Positions 9,813 to 18,794 of a stretch of DNA of 64,000 nt are shown here, piece after piece; positions within the stretch are counted from its first letter, which is position 1; each line of letters starts with the position of its first letter. Where the stretch lies: assembly GCA_024809215.1 (NCBI GenBank), contig JANUBW010000001.1, forward strand, positions 558,001 to 622,000, read 5' to 3'. This stretch comes from Niastella sp. OAS944. GTDB lineage: Bacteria; Bacteroidota; Bacteroidia; Chitinophagales; Chitinophagaceae. The position numbers and the translations under genes are program-made. The notes under the pieces were generated by a model that saw nothing but the letters and a program-made list of their open reading frames with translations, was not told the origin of the DNA and ran no database searches.

Positions 9813-11840
9813 TTAATGATTTCTTCGGTGTACAATGGCTGCGCTGCTCACGGTTACACTATCATATGTAGCAGTGTTTACCTTGGAACTGTTCGATGAA
9901 ACAGCTAACCCAACATAATAGGTGCCGGCCATTGAGACGGTAACAGGAGAACCAACAGTAAACCATTTTATTCCATCAGTAGACTGATAAGCAGTTATCG
10001 TATTACCTGCTCTTTGCAAACGAAACCAGCCGGGAGCACGGGTATATGCATTACCTGTTTCAAAACTCATTGAGCCACCCGTAGTAGTTCGGCGCCCGCA
10101 TCTTGCTTCGCGAACACCGCCATCTCCTGATGTCATACTAAAAGCAATGGCATTGGCAGAAAGCGATTCGCGCATCATGATACCCGTTTTTTGTGCACCA
10201 CCACCAGCCCATGTATTGGCGGCAACCCTTGCAGTGATGGTTGCATCACCGGTTACAGCTTTATACACATAGCTCAAACCATCTGCGGCGCCGCCAATGC
10301 CGGCACCTGAACCACTCACTACAAAAGTTCCATTACTCACATTCGCATAACGTCCGCTGCCAGCCGTGGCAACACTTCCAATATCCTGATGAGCCCAGCC
10401 TGCAGGTAATGCACCGGCAGCTGTTGGTGTAGCATTTGCCTGTGCCGAATTACTACTGGTTCCTGCCTGGTTAATTGCAGATACCATATAATAATACGTA
10501 GTACCGTTGATTACGCTTGTATCTTCATATAAAGGGTAAGTGCCTTTATAAGTTGCTATGGTAGTATATGGTCCACCGCTTGTTGTTGAACGCAGTACAT
10601 TATATCCATTTGCAGTGGCAACAGGAAGCCATCTTAACCAAACTTTTCCTACGCTGGGTGTGGCCTTTAATCCTGTGGGTTTGGATGGAGCTGGTGATGC
10701 AGGATAAGGTGAGGCAGCTGCATTAAGTGTATAACAAAGCGTACCAAATCCAAGGTTATCATCATGCTCAAATCCTTCGGGTCGGTTGATCTCTGCCATG
10801 GCTTTTACATAGGGAGCGCTCAGGCCCTTTCTTACCACGTAATGGTTATAGATCATTTCCCAAATGGGTCGCTGTAGTCGTCCTCTTCCAAAAGCGTTTT
10901 GTTCAGAAGCCCAATAGTTCTGAACGTTATCACAGTTGTTGTAGGTGGTATAGGGAACATCTTTCCAAAGATTGTATTTGGCTGTATATTCAGCGCCTGC
11001 CAGCAGGCGGTTGTTGTCATAACCATACATATCCAGTCCCTGGTTCCATGCTATCTGGCAAAAGCTTCCCAGCATGCCAACGCCTAACAGCGCATGCTCC
11101 TGGTCGCGGCCCGTTTCCTGCCACTGGGCCAACCCTCCCGCATGTAAAAAAGGAATTGCCTTTGTGATATTGCCGTTGCCTGCACCGGATTTAAAATAAG
11201 TAATTGCCTCGTTGTACTTGCTGGTATCATCGCACAAAACACCAATACTTAAAATGGCTGTTATGTTACAAATGTCCCAGTTAGCCCAGTAATGCGTAAT
11301 ACAGGTATTGTTGTGACGGGTTAAAAAATCATGGCAATTGGGGTACAGGTATGTGGTCATCATACTTTTGAATTGATTGAAATCCGCTGATGACCAATTG
11401 GGATAAAGTCGCAGTACCTCTGCGGCCACAGCAAACTCATACACTGCTATTCCCATTAAGCCGGGTATGTCCTGACCAGCCGGCACCTGGTTCACTGCAT
11501 AGGCCCAGGCGTTTAGGATCTTTCGTGAGCAGGCGGCATAAGAAGTATCGCCAGAAATATACCAACGCAATGCATTGAGATAAGCAGCCACTGCATCGGC
11601 AGAAGCACGTTGACGGCTCACACCCATGTTGGCCTGTGCTGCTGCGGTGTAGGTGTTTTGTGCTTTGGGATGAGCGATCAAAGCGTTCCAGCTATCTATC
11701 CAGGGATGCGCTTTTGCCGCCACCTGTGTTTTCATGCGGTCTAAATCGACCTGCGTATGCAAGCCGCCGGGATGAACAAAGGTTTGTGCTGTTGCTGTAA
11801 TACTGTAAAAGAACAACACGAAAAATAACAGGTATTTCAT
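9813..11840 (-). CDS. Alginate-lyase-like toroid enzyme with FN3 and concanavalin-like domains
   Basis: 675 residues: signal peptide 1-18; alginate-lyase-like toroid about 40-370 with TNCITHYWANWD-like helix (HYWANWDICN) and QETGRDQEHALLG; fibronectin III about 385-475; concanavalin-like (DUF1349-type) domain about 480-665. The protein ends in VHRRNH with no T9SS sorting domain, unlike its larger paralogue next door, so it probably works in the periplasm or another compartment. Its stop is 11 bp before the large paralogue's start, and its own start overlaps the GH28 stop by 4 bp (11837-11840), which suggests translational coupling. Likely a polysaccharide lyase on a uronic-acid polymer; substrate unknown. 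Confidence 0.78.
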   Translation of the reverse strand: MKYLLFFVLFFYSITATAQTFVHPGGLHTQVDLDRMKTQVAAKAHPWIDSWNALIAHPKAQNTYTAAAQANMGVSRQRASADAVAAYLNALRWYISGDTSYAACSRKILNAWAYAVNQVPAGQDIPGLMGIAVYEFAVAAEVLRLYPNWSSADFNQFKSMMTTYLYPNCHDFLTRHNNTCITHYWANWDICNITAILSIGVLCDDTSKYNEAITYFKSGAGNGNITKAIPFLHAGGLAQWQETGRDQEHALLGVGMLGSFCQIAWNQGLDMYGYDNNRLLAGAEYTAKYNLWKDVPYTTYNNCDNVQNYWASEQNAFGRGRLQRPIWEMIYNHYVVRKGLSAPYVKAMAEINRPEGFEHDDNLGFGTLCYTLNAAASPYPASPAPSKPTGLKATPSVGKVWLRWLPVATANGYNVLRSTTSGGPYTTIATYKGTYPLYEDTSVINGTTYYYMVSAINQAGTSSNSAQANATPTAAGALPAGWAHQDIGSVATAGSGRYANVSNGTFVVSGSGAGIGGAADGLSYVYKAVTGDATITARVAANTWAGGGAQKTGIMMRESLSANAIAFSMTSGDGGVREARCGRRTTTGGSMSFETGNAYTRAPGWFRLQRAGNTITAYQSTDGIKWFTVGSPVTVSMAGTYYVGLAVSSNSSKVNTATYDSVTVSSAAIVHRRNH

Positions 11841-13249
11841 CTGATAGAATTTTTAAACGTTATGTTTTTTGCAAACTCCCCCACTTTAATATTTGCCTCT
11901 TCCACACTATTTATCAGTTTTCCATTGATGCGAAGGTTTTCGAATGTCACTCCCTGCACAAGATGGTCCTTGTCTAAACCACTAATGATCGACGGAGAAT
12001 TATTAATGCCGTTATAACTTATGTTCTTGAAATAAATATTTTCCACACCCCGGCCGGGGGCAGCATTGTATTTTTGAAAGAACGCTACAGTTAACTGGAG
12101 AAGTTTTCCTTCCTGAAAATCATCAACCCGTATATCTTCAAAGCGAACGTTACGTACCAGGTTCATATCGGCTGCCTGAATGGCCATGCAACCCTCGGCA
12201 GACGGATCGTCTTCATCGAGCTCCAGCACCTCGATGTTCTTAAATAGTAAATTCTCGATGACCTCACCTGTTTTTTCGGTGTTTCCGTGAACGCCGATAT
12301 TGACGGTATGCGCTACATCGGCCCAAAGAATGGAATTAGTGACTGAATAATTTTTTGCATCGCCATAAAATTCCCAGCGATGCGCATACACGGCAATGCA
12401 ATCATCAGAGTTGCGCATGAACACGTCATCAACCGTAACGTCACTACAACTCATAAAATCGAGCCCATCGCTCCAGGGATTAGCACTGAATGATTTTAAA
12501 TTGCGGATGGTAATGTGATCCGATCCGCCGGCAAAAACCGTATAGTGTTTGGGATTCACTACAATCACACCATCTATGCTTATATTGCTTGCGTGCCTGA
12601 TCTCTATTCCTCTTTGCGGCTGGTCGATGATACCCCTTCCAATGATGCGCACATTTTGCACTCTGTCGCACAACAACTTTCCTCTTACAATAGCACCGCC
12701 GGCAATGTAAACCGTTTTACCTGAGCCAATGTTGAACGCATCACCCGGCAGGTCTTTCGGCAGGTGAACACCCGGCCCAAAATACACCACATTAGGATCG
12801 TTGGGGTCGGGACGGGATGTTTCAATGGAATTGGCAAATAAATGCAGATTGTGTAATTTATCACCATCAAACTCTATTGAAATTTTTTTAGGATCATTTA
12901 AAGTGAAAGTGATACTGTTACCAATTAGTACCGGTTTTATTTCATAAGAAGATGGGCGAATTTTAACCGACTGTACATTACCGTTGTTTTTTCGAACATA
13001 CACTTCAACAGTTCCCGAAAAATCGAAATACACCATGGACGCATCCTGTGGCTTATCAAGATCCACTTTTACATTGTATTCATACAGGTCCTGCCATTCG
13101 CCTCCGGGCTTGCGTACTTTCACAGTGTAATCATCATTATGCATGGAGTAAACAACTGCCTGCGGTGGAGGATAAGTAATAAGTTGTTGCGCAGTTGTTT
13201 TAAAACCATAAGAGCAAAGAAAAAAGATCAGCGATAGAATCTTTTGCAT
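11837..13249 (-). CDS. GH28-type glycoside hydrolase (polygalacturonase-like beta-helix)
   Basis: Right-handed parallel beta-helix of the pectinase type, 470 residues from the ATG at 13249. An upstream in-frame TTG at 13264 exists, but the ATG gives a proper signal peptide (MQKILSLIFFLCSYGFKTTAQ). After a small N-terminal beta domain (about 25-130) come the helix coils. Active-site-like elements are NPWSDGLDFMSCSDV and FMRNSDDCIAVYAHRWEF, which carry the Asp pair of GH28, followed by VNIGVHGNTEKTGEVIENL (His). It would hydrolyse galacturonosyl or related uronic linkages. Its 3' end overlaps the next lyase gene by 4 bp. The position between SusCD genes and lyase-like genes supports a uronic-acid-containing substrate. 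Confidence 0.82.
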   Translation of the reverse strand: MQKILSLIFFLCSYGFKTTAQQLITYPPPQAVVYSMHNDDYTVKVRKPGGEWQDLYEYNVKVDLDKPQDASMVYFDFSGTVEVYVRKNNGNVQSVKIRPSSYEIKPVLIGNSITFTLNDPKKISIEFDGDKLHNLHLFANSIETSRPDPNDPNVVYFGPGVHLPKDLPGDAFNIGSGKTVYIAGGAIVRGKLLCDRVQNVRIIGRGIIDQPQRGIEIRHASNISIDGVIVVNPKHYTVFAGGSDHITIRNLKSFSANPWSDGLDFMSCSDVTVDDVFMRNSDDCIAVYAHRWEFYGDAKNYSVTNSILWADVAHTVNIGVHGNTEKTGEVIENLLFKNIEVLELDEDDPSAEGCMAIQAADMNLVRNVRFEDIRVDDFQEGKLLQLTVAFFQKYNAAPGRGVENIYFKNISYNGINNSPSIISGLDKDHLVQGVTFENLRINGKLINSVEEANIKVGEFAKNITFKNSIR

Positions 13250-13274
13250 AAGCTTACAAGTCAAATTAATAGGT

Positions 13275-13760
13275 TTATTGTTTTATTGCTTCCAACTGTC
13301 CTCTGATGATACCGTTGGGATACTTTTTAGTATTTATGGTAAAGTAATAGGCCCCTTCAAGAAAGTCGGCCTGTTCGCTTATCGTAAATCCTCTTATACC
13401 GGCCAGGCCAAAATTGGCGCTCGCTGCATTATTTGTACTAATAAAGGGCAGCGAACGCACTAAGGCACCGTTTGTGGCAGCGCCGGCCGGACCGTAAAAG
13501 TTTACCGAAGTAATGGTGTCGTTGCTGGTTGTTTGCCACAGATCATTCCATGTTATGGTGAAGCTCAGGATGTTCGATCGCTCATCATAAAAACCCGTGA
13601 AAGTTCCTGTGGAAGTATTATCAATTGCAGGCACCATTTGTTTGCTGCTTGCAGTTGAAGTAATGGTGTATTGGTCGCCACCGATCCTTTCCTGCTTTCC
13701 TCCTTTGGTACAGGCTACCGCAATGGCTGATACAATAAATATAGTTGTCAATATCTTCAT
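13275..13760 (-). CDS. CHRD-domain lipoprotein
   Basis: 161 residues. MKILTTIFIVSAIAVACTKGG is a lipoprotein signal with the lipid-accepting Cys at 17. The rest matches the CHRD fold: TGTFTGFYDERSNILSFTITWNDL at the start, VNFYGPAGAATNG in the middle, and the typical ending AYYFTINTKKYPNGIIRGQL. CHRD domains are found in bacterial surface and cell-bound proteins of poorly known function. Here the gene sits between susD and the GH28 gene, 25 bp before the GH28 ATG, where PULs often carry an extra surface glycan-binding lipoprotein. A glycan-binding role is inference. Confidence 0.75.
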   Translation of the reverse strand: MKILTTIFIVSAIAVACTKGGKQERIGGDQYTITSTASSKQMVPAIDNTSTGTFTGFYDERSNILSFTITWNDLWQTTSNDTITSVNFYGPAGAATNGALVRSLPFISTNNAASANFGLAGIRGFTISEQADFLEGAYYFTINTKKYPNGIIRGQLEAIKQ

Positions 13761-13790
13761 AAAAGTGATTCAGTTTGTTATAAAAAAGTT

Positions 13791-13897
13791 CTCAGTTCTT
13801 AGTTTTTAGTTAGTTATTGAGTTTGAAAGTTGGCGAGTGTGAATATAATTTTGAACCTGAACATTAAACAACTTAGAACTAAAAACTTAAAACTCAG
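13791..13897 (-). repeat. Long imperfect inverted repeat directly after susD
   Basis: Left arm CTCAGTTCTTAGTTTTTAGTT (13791-13811) and right arm 13871-13897 (reverse complement begins CTGAGTTTTAAGTTTTTAG) are complementary with about three differences over 21 bases. One of these becomes a G-U pair on the minus-strand transcript. The right arm overlaps the susD stop codon at 13894-13896. The spacer is about 60 bp. It could fold in the polycistronic mRNA between susD and the enzyme genes. A comparable element, with a different sequence, follows susD in the second PUL. Confidence 0.6.
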
Positions 13898-15663
13898 TAG
13901 CCCGGGTTTTGTTGTAAAGCAGGCGATTTGGTGAGCTCACTTTGAGGTATAGGCCAGAAATACATGGCATCGGTAAATACGTGCTTTCGTATAACTATCA
14001 CCCTGTACGAAAAACTACCGTTCGCAGCTCTTGTAATTTCCATTCCGTGTGTTTCTCCATTTTCCGTCTGCGGAGCGATCTTCCAGCGGCGCACATCCCA
14101 AAATCGATGTTCCTCAAAAGCCAGCTCCACCCGGCGCTCATGCCGAATGGCTTCCCGCATTTCTTCTTTCGTCATACCTGCCTTCAAACCGTACAATCCG
14201 TTGGCGCCCGCGATGATGCCTGCACGGCTGCGTATCATCTTTAACCAGTCATACACTTCAGCGGTTGCACCAAAGTATTCATTCGTTGCTTCGGCTGCAT
14301 TTAACAAAACTTCGGCATAACGCATCACTACCCAGGGACGATACAGTTCGCCAACAGCGCCATTACACATCTTGTACCTGAAATAACCCGTTAATGTACC
14401 TGTAGGTGTATACATGCCGTCGAGGCTGGCACTGGTTGCCGCTGCATTCCCTGTTGGAATTACACCCGTATAGGTATTGACCGGCTGGTCGCCAAATGAG
14501 CCCATATTGCGAATGGAACCATTATAGTTAACTGTATAAGTGAGCCTGGGGTCCCTGTTCTTATACATATTGTTGCCTATGCCGGCATAACCTGAAGCGG
14601 GGTCTGTTATACGTAACCCGTTGATCATTTCAAATTCATCTACTAACTCCTGCGTTGGAAAATACTTTACACCCTGCCACCCGTTCATACCTCCCCTGGA
14701 AGTAGGATTGGCGCTGGCTTCAATATAAAAATTATTGGAAGTAACAGCAGGCTGCCAATAAGCGAGAATATGCTCCGGTTGAGGTGTGTTTTGCAAAAAG
14801 AGCGTATAAAGAGGCGTAGCAGATGTGGTATATAAACTGTAAACACCCAGGTTAATTACCGCTTTTGCCGCATCAGAAGCCTGCTTCCAGCGTTCAGGAT
14901 CAGCACCGGGAAAGGTGAGCAGATGTTCAGGATCATCTGCTCTTGGCCCACTATTGAACAGTGGACTGGCTGCGTATAAAAGCATCCGTGCTTTTACTGC
15001 CAGGGCGCTGCCCTTTGTCACTCTCAGCTGGTTTGGTTCTCCCGGCCGGTATGACACGGGAAGTGATGCGGCGGCCGCATCCAGTTCATCGGTCAAATAT
15101 TTAATAGAGGTTTCAAATGAGCTTCGTGCCACGTCTATTTTTTCATTTTCGGCAAATATTTTGTCGCCAATTAATGGTATGCCGCCATAATGTTTTAACA
15201 GCGTGAACAGATACCATGCTCTAAAAAACCGAACCTGGCCTGTCCAGTAGTCTCTCGTTGCATTCGATACGGGAATGTTGTCTTTGTTTTTCAAAAAGAT
15301 ATTCGCGGCCCTAACCATAACGAAGGTGGTTGTCCACAGACCTTTGTCGGCATTATTCGCGTTAACACCGCCACTTGAAATTTTATACGTGTAAAAGGTA
15401 GGATCGCCGAGCGGTTCCGATTCATCGCAGGCAGCGTCCAGCCCTGTTTGATTGAATCTTCTGGGGTTAAATGAAATTCCCAGGTTGGAATAAAGATTAT
15501 TGATGATTCCCAACGACCTGGTGCTATCGCCAAAGGCCGCTGTTTCATCAATAGCTGATAAAGGTTTTTGGTCAAGAAAATCTTTTTTGCATGCAGTGAT
15601 AAAACAGGTAGCTGTAACCAGCCCGGCAAATAAGATGCTCCAATATATTTTATGCGTGGTCAT
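13894..15663 (-). CDS. SusD/RagB-family glycan-binding lipoprotein (PUL 1, second pair)
   Basis: 589 residues. Lipoprotein signal ends in FITACKKDFLDQKP, with the lipid Cys near 25. The rest is a typical SusD: an N-terminal SusD-like domain with TPR helices (YWTGQVRFFRAWYLFTLLKHYGG), then the C-terminal domain that begins near RGGMNGWQGVKYFPTQELVDEF and includes PWVVMRYAEVLLNAAEA and RRVELAFEEHRFWDVRRW. It ends in the family-typical NPGY. It forms the surface lid of the outer-membrane SusCD complex with the SusC encoded 16 bp upstream. Confidence 0.95.
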   Translation of the reverse strand: MTTHKIYWSILFAGLVTATCFITACKKDFLDQKPLSAIDETAAFGDSTRSLGIINNLYSNLGISFNPRRFNQTGLDAACDESEPLGDPTFYTYKISSGGVNANNADKGLWTTTFVMVRAANIFLKNKDNIPVSNATRDYWTGQVRFFRAWYLFTLLKHYGGIPLIGDKIFAENEKIDVARSSFETSIKYLTDELDAAAASLPVSYRPGEPNQLRVTKGSALAVKARMLLYAASPLFNSGPRADDPEHLLTFPGADPERWKQASDAAKAVINLGVYSLYTTSATPLYTLFLQNTPQPEHILAYWQPAVTSNNFYIEASANPTSRGGMNGWQGVKYFPTQELVDEFEMINGLRITDPASGYAGIGNNMYKNRDPRLTYTVNYNGSIRNMGSFGDQPVNTYTGVIPTGNAAATSASLDGMYTPTGTLTGYFRYKMCNGAVGELYRPWVVMRYAEVLLNAAEATNEYFGATAEVYDWLKMIRSRAGIIAGANGLYGLKAGMTKEEMREAIRHERRVELAFEEHRFWDVRRWKIAPQTENGETHGMEITRAANGSFSYRVIVIRKHVFTDAMYFWPIPQSELTKSPALQQNPGY

Positions 15664-15679
15664 AAGTAATTTTTTAGCG

Positions 15680-18600
15680 TTAAAAGCCTAGTTGCAATCC
15701 AAAGTTGAAGTTTGCCGTGTTGGGATAGGCACTACCGTTGCCACTTGCAATTTCAGCGTCCTGCTGAAACTTACCCATGTCCTGGATATTCGCCAGGTTA
15801 TAGCCGGCAACATACACTCGCGCATTCTGTACTACCCTGGTACCTTTTAACCAGCTGCCGGGAATCTGGTAAGACAGCTCCAGCGACTTTAACCTCACAT
15901 ACCAGGTATTGGCAAACCAAAAATCAGAGACCGTTTGCCCGGACATATTGTTTATGTTAGTGTTCAGGCCAATGCGTGGATAAGTGGCAGTAGCTGCTGT
16001 TGCCGGTGTCCAGCGCTCCAGGTTCCATGGACGTAAATTGCTAAGGAAAGCATCACCGGCGCCTTCCTCTTTTACCTGCACTGCATAACCATAGGCACCC
16101 TGCAGCAATGCCCGTAATGTGAATCCTTTGTAGCCAATGGTAAATTCAGCGCCCAAATTGGTGGTGGGTAAATTGGGTTTCGACAACCAGGTTTTATCGG
16201 CATCGGTGATAACGCCATCTCCGTTCATATCAGCATATTTCAGGTCGCCCGGTTGTATAACACTCCAAACCGGGGCAGCAACGCCCTTATTTACTTTTCC
16301 GTTCGCATCAAAATCATCCATCTGGTAAAATCCAAGGCTATGATATCCTAATGTTAACCCCAGCCCGGTTCCTGTTTTTGCCTGGTAGGGATAATCCGGC
16401 GCCTCACTTACGTAAACGATCCGGTTTACAGCATAAGAAGCATTGGCGCTGATCGAATAATTGATCCTGCCATGGCTATTCTTGTAGGTGATCACGCCGT
16501 CAAAGCCTCTGTTCTCCGATTTACCAATATTCTTTTTTGGAAGATTCTGTCCAATTAACAAAGGAACATCCCCTTGCTCGATCAACTGGTCATAACGGAA
16601 ATTATAAAAATAGCTACCACTTAATATAACTCTGCCCTGAAACATGTTCACTTCCAACCCCAGGTCGGTTTTCCTTTCTTTTTCCCAGGTAATATCAGGA
16701 TTTACGAAGGCGCCTTCTACTGTCGTATTACCATAGTAATTTGAACCTGTTGTGGCATATTGGATAACAGGCGTTACAGGTGGTTCTTTAAGATAACTGA
16801 CATCAGACCCTACAAAACCAAAAGAACCCCTGATCTTAAACAGATCAAAAAATGGGAACAGGTTCTTGAAGAACTTCTCTTCAGAAAGGTTATATCCCCA
16901 GGAAACTGCAGGAAATATTCCATACCGCTTGTCTTCGCTGAACAGGTCATTGCCATTACGGGCAACTGTAACACCAAAGAGGTATTTACGCTTAAAATCA
17001 TAATCCAGGCGGGCAGTAGTACCGCGGTAATTCATAGGAACTTTTGCGCCATCGATATAATTATTCTGATTTACCAACAAAAGCCCGGTGACATGATGAC
17101 TGCCAAACGTGCGATCATAATTGAGAGACGCCTGAACAATAGTTTTAGAATTAAAGGCGCCGGCCGGAACCGCGATTGAATATGGCAGCATACGGTATTG
17201 ATTCTGGTCCCTTATTGCATAAGCGTTCGTAACAGGGTTATATTTATAAGCGGGCAATCCGCTACGGTTAAGGTTGCGGCCCTCATTATTATTGCCGGCA
17301 TAGGAAATATTTACTTTAGCAGATAAGCCTGAAGTTATAAAATCAAGCTTCTGGTCTGCACCTACAACAATGTTATAGTTATTATTGAACTTTCTTATGT
17401 AACCTCCGTTACCCAGGCGAAAAACCGGGTTAATGGCGCCGTTATTAGTTACGGCGCCCGCATAAGATGCATAGCCATAACTGCCATCCGGATTTACTAC
17501 CGGCATGGCATAGGGAGCCGTGTAACGAAATGAATTCAATTCATGAAAAAGCCCGGCTCCTTCGAAAGCGCCACTTGGGTTGTTAACTGTTTCAAAGCGG
17601 CCATTGACATCGAACCGGATCTTTAACGTTTTTGTGGGGGTGATATCCAAATTTGAGCGGTAATTAAAGCGCCGGTAGAAATAATTGGTGTTCACATAGT
17701 CGCCCACAGGCTCGAACTCTTTTAAAATACCATTCTGAGAAAAATAACCTAACGATGTAAAATATTTTACAAAAGAACTTCCTCCTGATATATCCACATT
17801 GTAACGGGATTGCGTAGATGTTTTATTAAATAAAACATCGGCCCAGTTAACATTCGGATGACCATAAGGATCGGAGCCGTCTTTAAACTTTTGCAAATCG
17901 TCGGCAGTAAAAGGAAGCACAGGTGTTTGCGACTGACCATATGCATCATTTATAGTTGCTTCATTTCGAAGCAAGGCAGTAGTATACGCATCAAGGAAGG
18001 TCGGCATCCTGATCACTTTATTAATGCCGCCTTCAGCCGTAATATTGATCCGTGGCTTTCCGATACGCCCCCTGTTAGTAGTAACAACCAAAACCCCGTT
18101 GGCGCCCTTTAATCCATAAATGGATGTGGTAGCCGCATCTTTTAGAATGGTGACGGACTCCACTTCGTTTACGTTGAGCTGTGAAAGCTGGTTGTAATCG
18201 TACTCAATGTCATCTACAATGATCAGGGGTTTGTTGTTATCTCCTCCATTGATAGAGTTAACTCCCCTGATAAAAAAGTCGGCAGCATCAGATCCCGGCT
18301 GACCACTTCTTTGCTGGCTGAAAAAACCGGGTAACCGGCCAACAAGCGTATTTTGAATGCTTGCCGTAGGAAGCGTCCTGATCTCTTCACCCTTTACTGA
18401 GCTGACCGCCCCGGTACTTGTGATCCTTTTTTGACGGCCATAACCAATTACTATCACGTCTTCCAATCCCTTCACATCAGTCACAAGCCTTATCAGCATT
18501 GGAGTTCCCGCAACCACAGAAACGGTTTGAGGTTGATACCCTACATTGGCAATCATCAGTTTCTTACCGCTCTTTAACGAGATAACGAAATTTCCCTGTT

Positions 18601-18766
18601 CATCAGAGAGGCTTGAATTCTTTTCGTTGCCCGGCTCCGAAATAGTAGCTCCGCTTACTGCTTCATTTCTATCATTTACTATACGCCCTCTTATAGTTGT
18701 GTTTTGAGACCATACAGCAGTTGACAGCAGCGAAAACCACATCAATATAAATATCTTTATTTTCAT
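15680..18766 (-). CDS. SusC/RagA-family TonB-dependent transporter (PUL 1, second pair)
   Basis: 1028 residues: signal peptide 1-20, then the carboxypeptidase-regulatory-like domain (GRIVNDRNEAVSGATISEPG ... about 25-105), the SusC signature and plug domain (VIGYGRQKRITSTGAVSSV, then GRLPGFFSQQRSGQPGSDAA and ILKDAATTSIYGLKGANGV), and a 22-strand barrel to the C-terminus (NFNFGLQLGF). It imports oligosaccharides across the outer membrane, energised by TonB. The gene is 28 bp from the upstream susD start region and 16 bp before its own susD. Confidence 0.95.
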   Translation of the reverse strand: MKIKIFILMWFSLLSTAVWSQNTTIRGRIVNDRNEAVSGATISEPGNEKNSSLSDEQGNFVISLKSGKKLMIANVGYQPQTVSVVAGTPMLIRLVTDVKGLEDVIVIGYGRQKRITSTGAVSSVKGEEIRTLPTASIQNTLVGRLPGFFSQQRSGQPGSDAADFFIRGVNSINGGDNNKPLIIVDDIEYDYNQLSQLNVNEVESVTILKDAATTSIYGLKGANGVLVVTTNRGRIGKPRINITAEGGINKVIRMPTFLDAYTTALLRNEATINDAYGQSQTPVLPFTADDLQKFKDGSDPYGHPNVNWADVLFNKTSTQSRYNVDISGGSSFVKYFTSLGYFSQNGILKEFEPVGDYVNTNYFYRRFNYRSNLDITPTKTLKIRFDVNGRFETVNNPSGAFEGAGLFHELNSFRYTAPYAMPVVNPDGSYGYASYAGAVTNNGAINPVFRLGNGGYIRKFNNNYNIVVGADQKLDFITSGLSAKVNISYAGNNNEGRNLNRSGLPAYKYNPVTNAYAIRDQNQYRMLPYSIAVPAGAFNSKTIVQASLNYDRTFGSHHVTGLLLVNQNNYIDGAKVPMNYRGTTARLDYDFKRKYLFGVTVARNGNDLFSEDKRYGIFPAVSWGYNLSEEKFFKNLFPFFDLFKIRGSFGFVGSDVSYLKEPPVTPVIQYATTGSNYYGNTTVEGAFVNPDITWEKERKTDLGLEVNMFQGRVILSGSYFYNFRYDQLIEQGDVPLLIGQNLPKKNIGKSENRGFDGVITYKNSHGRINYSISANASYAVNRIVYVSEAPDYPYQAKTGTGLGLTLGYHSLGFYQMDDFDANGKVNKGVAAPVWSVIQPGDLKYADMNGDGVITDADKTWLSKPNLPTTNLGAEFTIGYKGFTLRALLQGAYGYAVQVKEEGAGDAFLSNLRPWNLERWTPATAATATYPRIGLNTNINNMSGQTVSDFWFANTWYVRLKSLELSYQIPGSWLKGTRVVQNARVYVAGYNLANIQDMGKFQQDAEIASGNGSAYPNTANFNFGLQLGF

Positions 18767-18794
18767 TGTATGTCGTTTATTAGATCAAAAAGGT

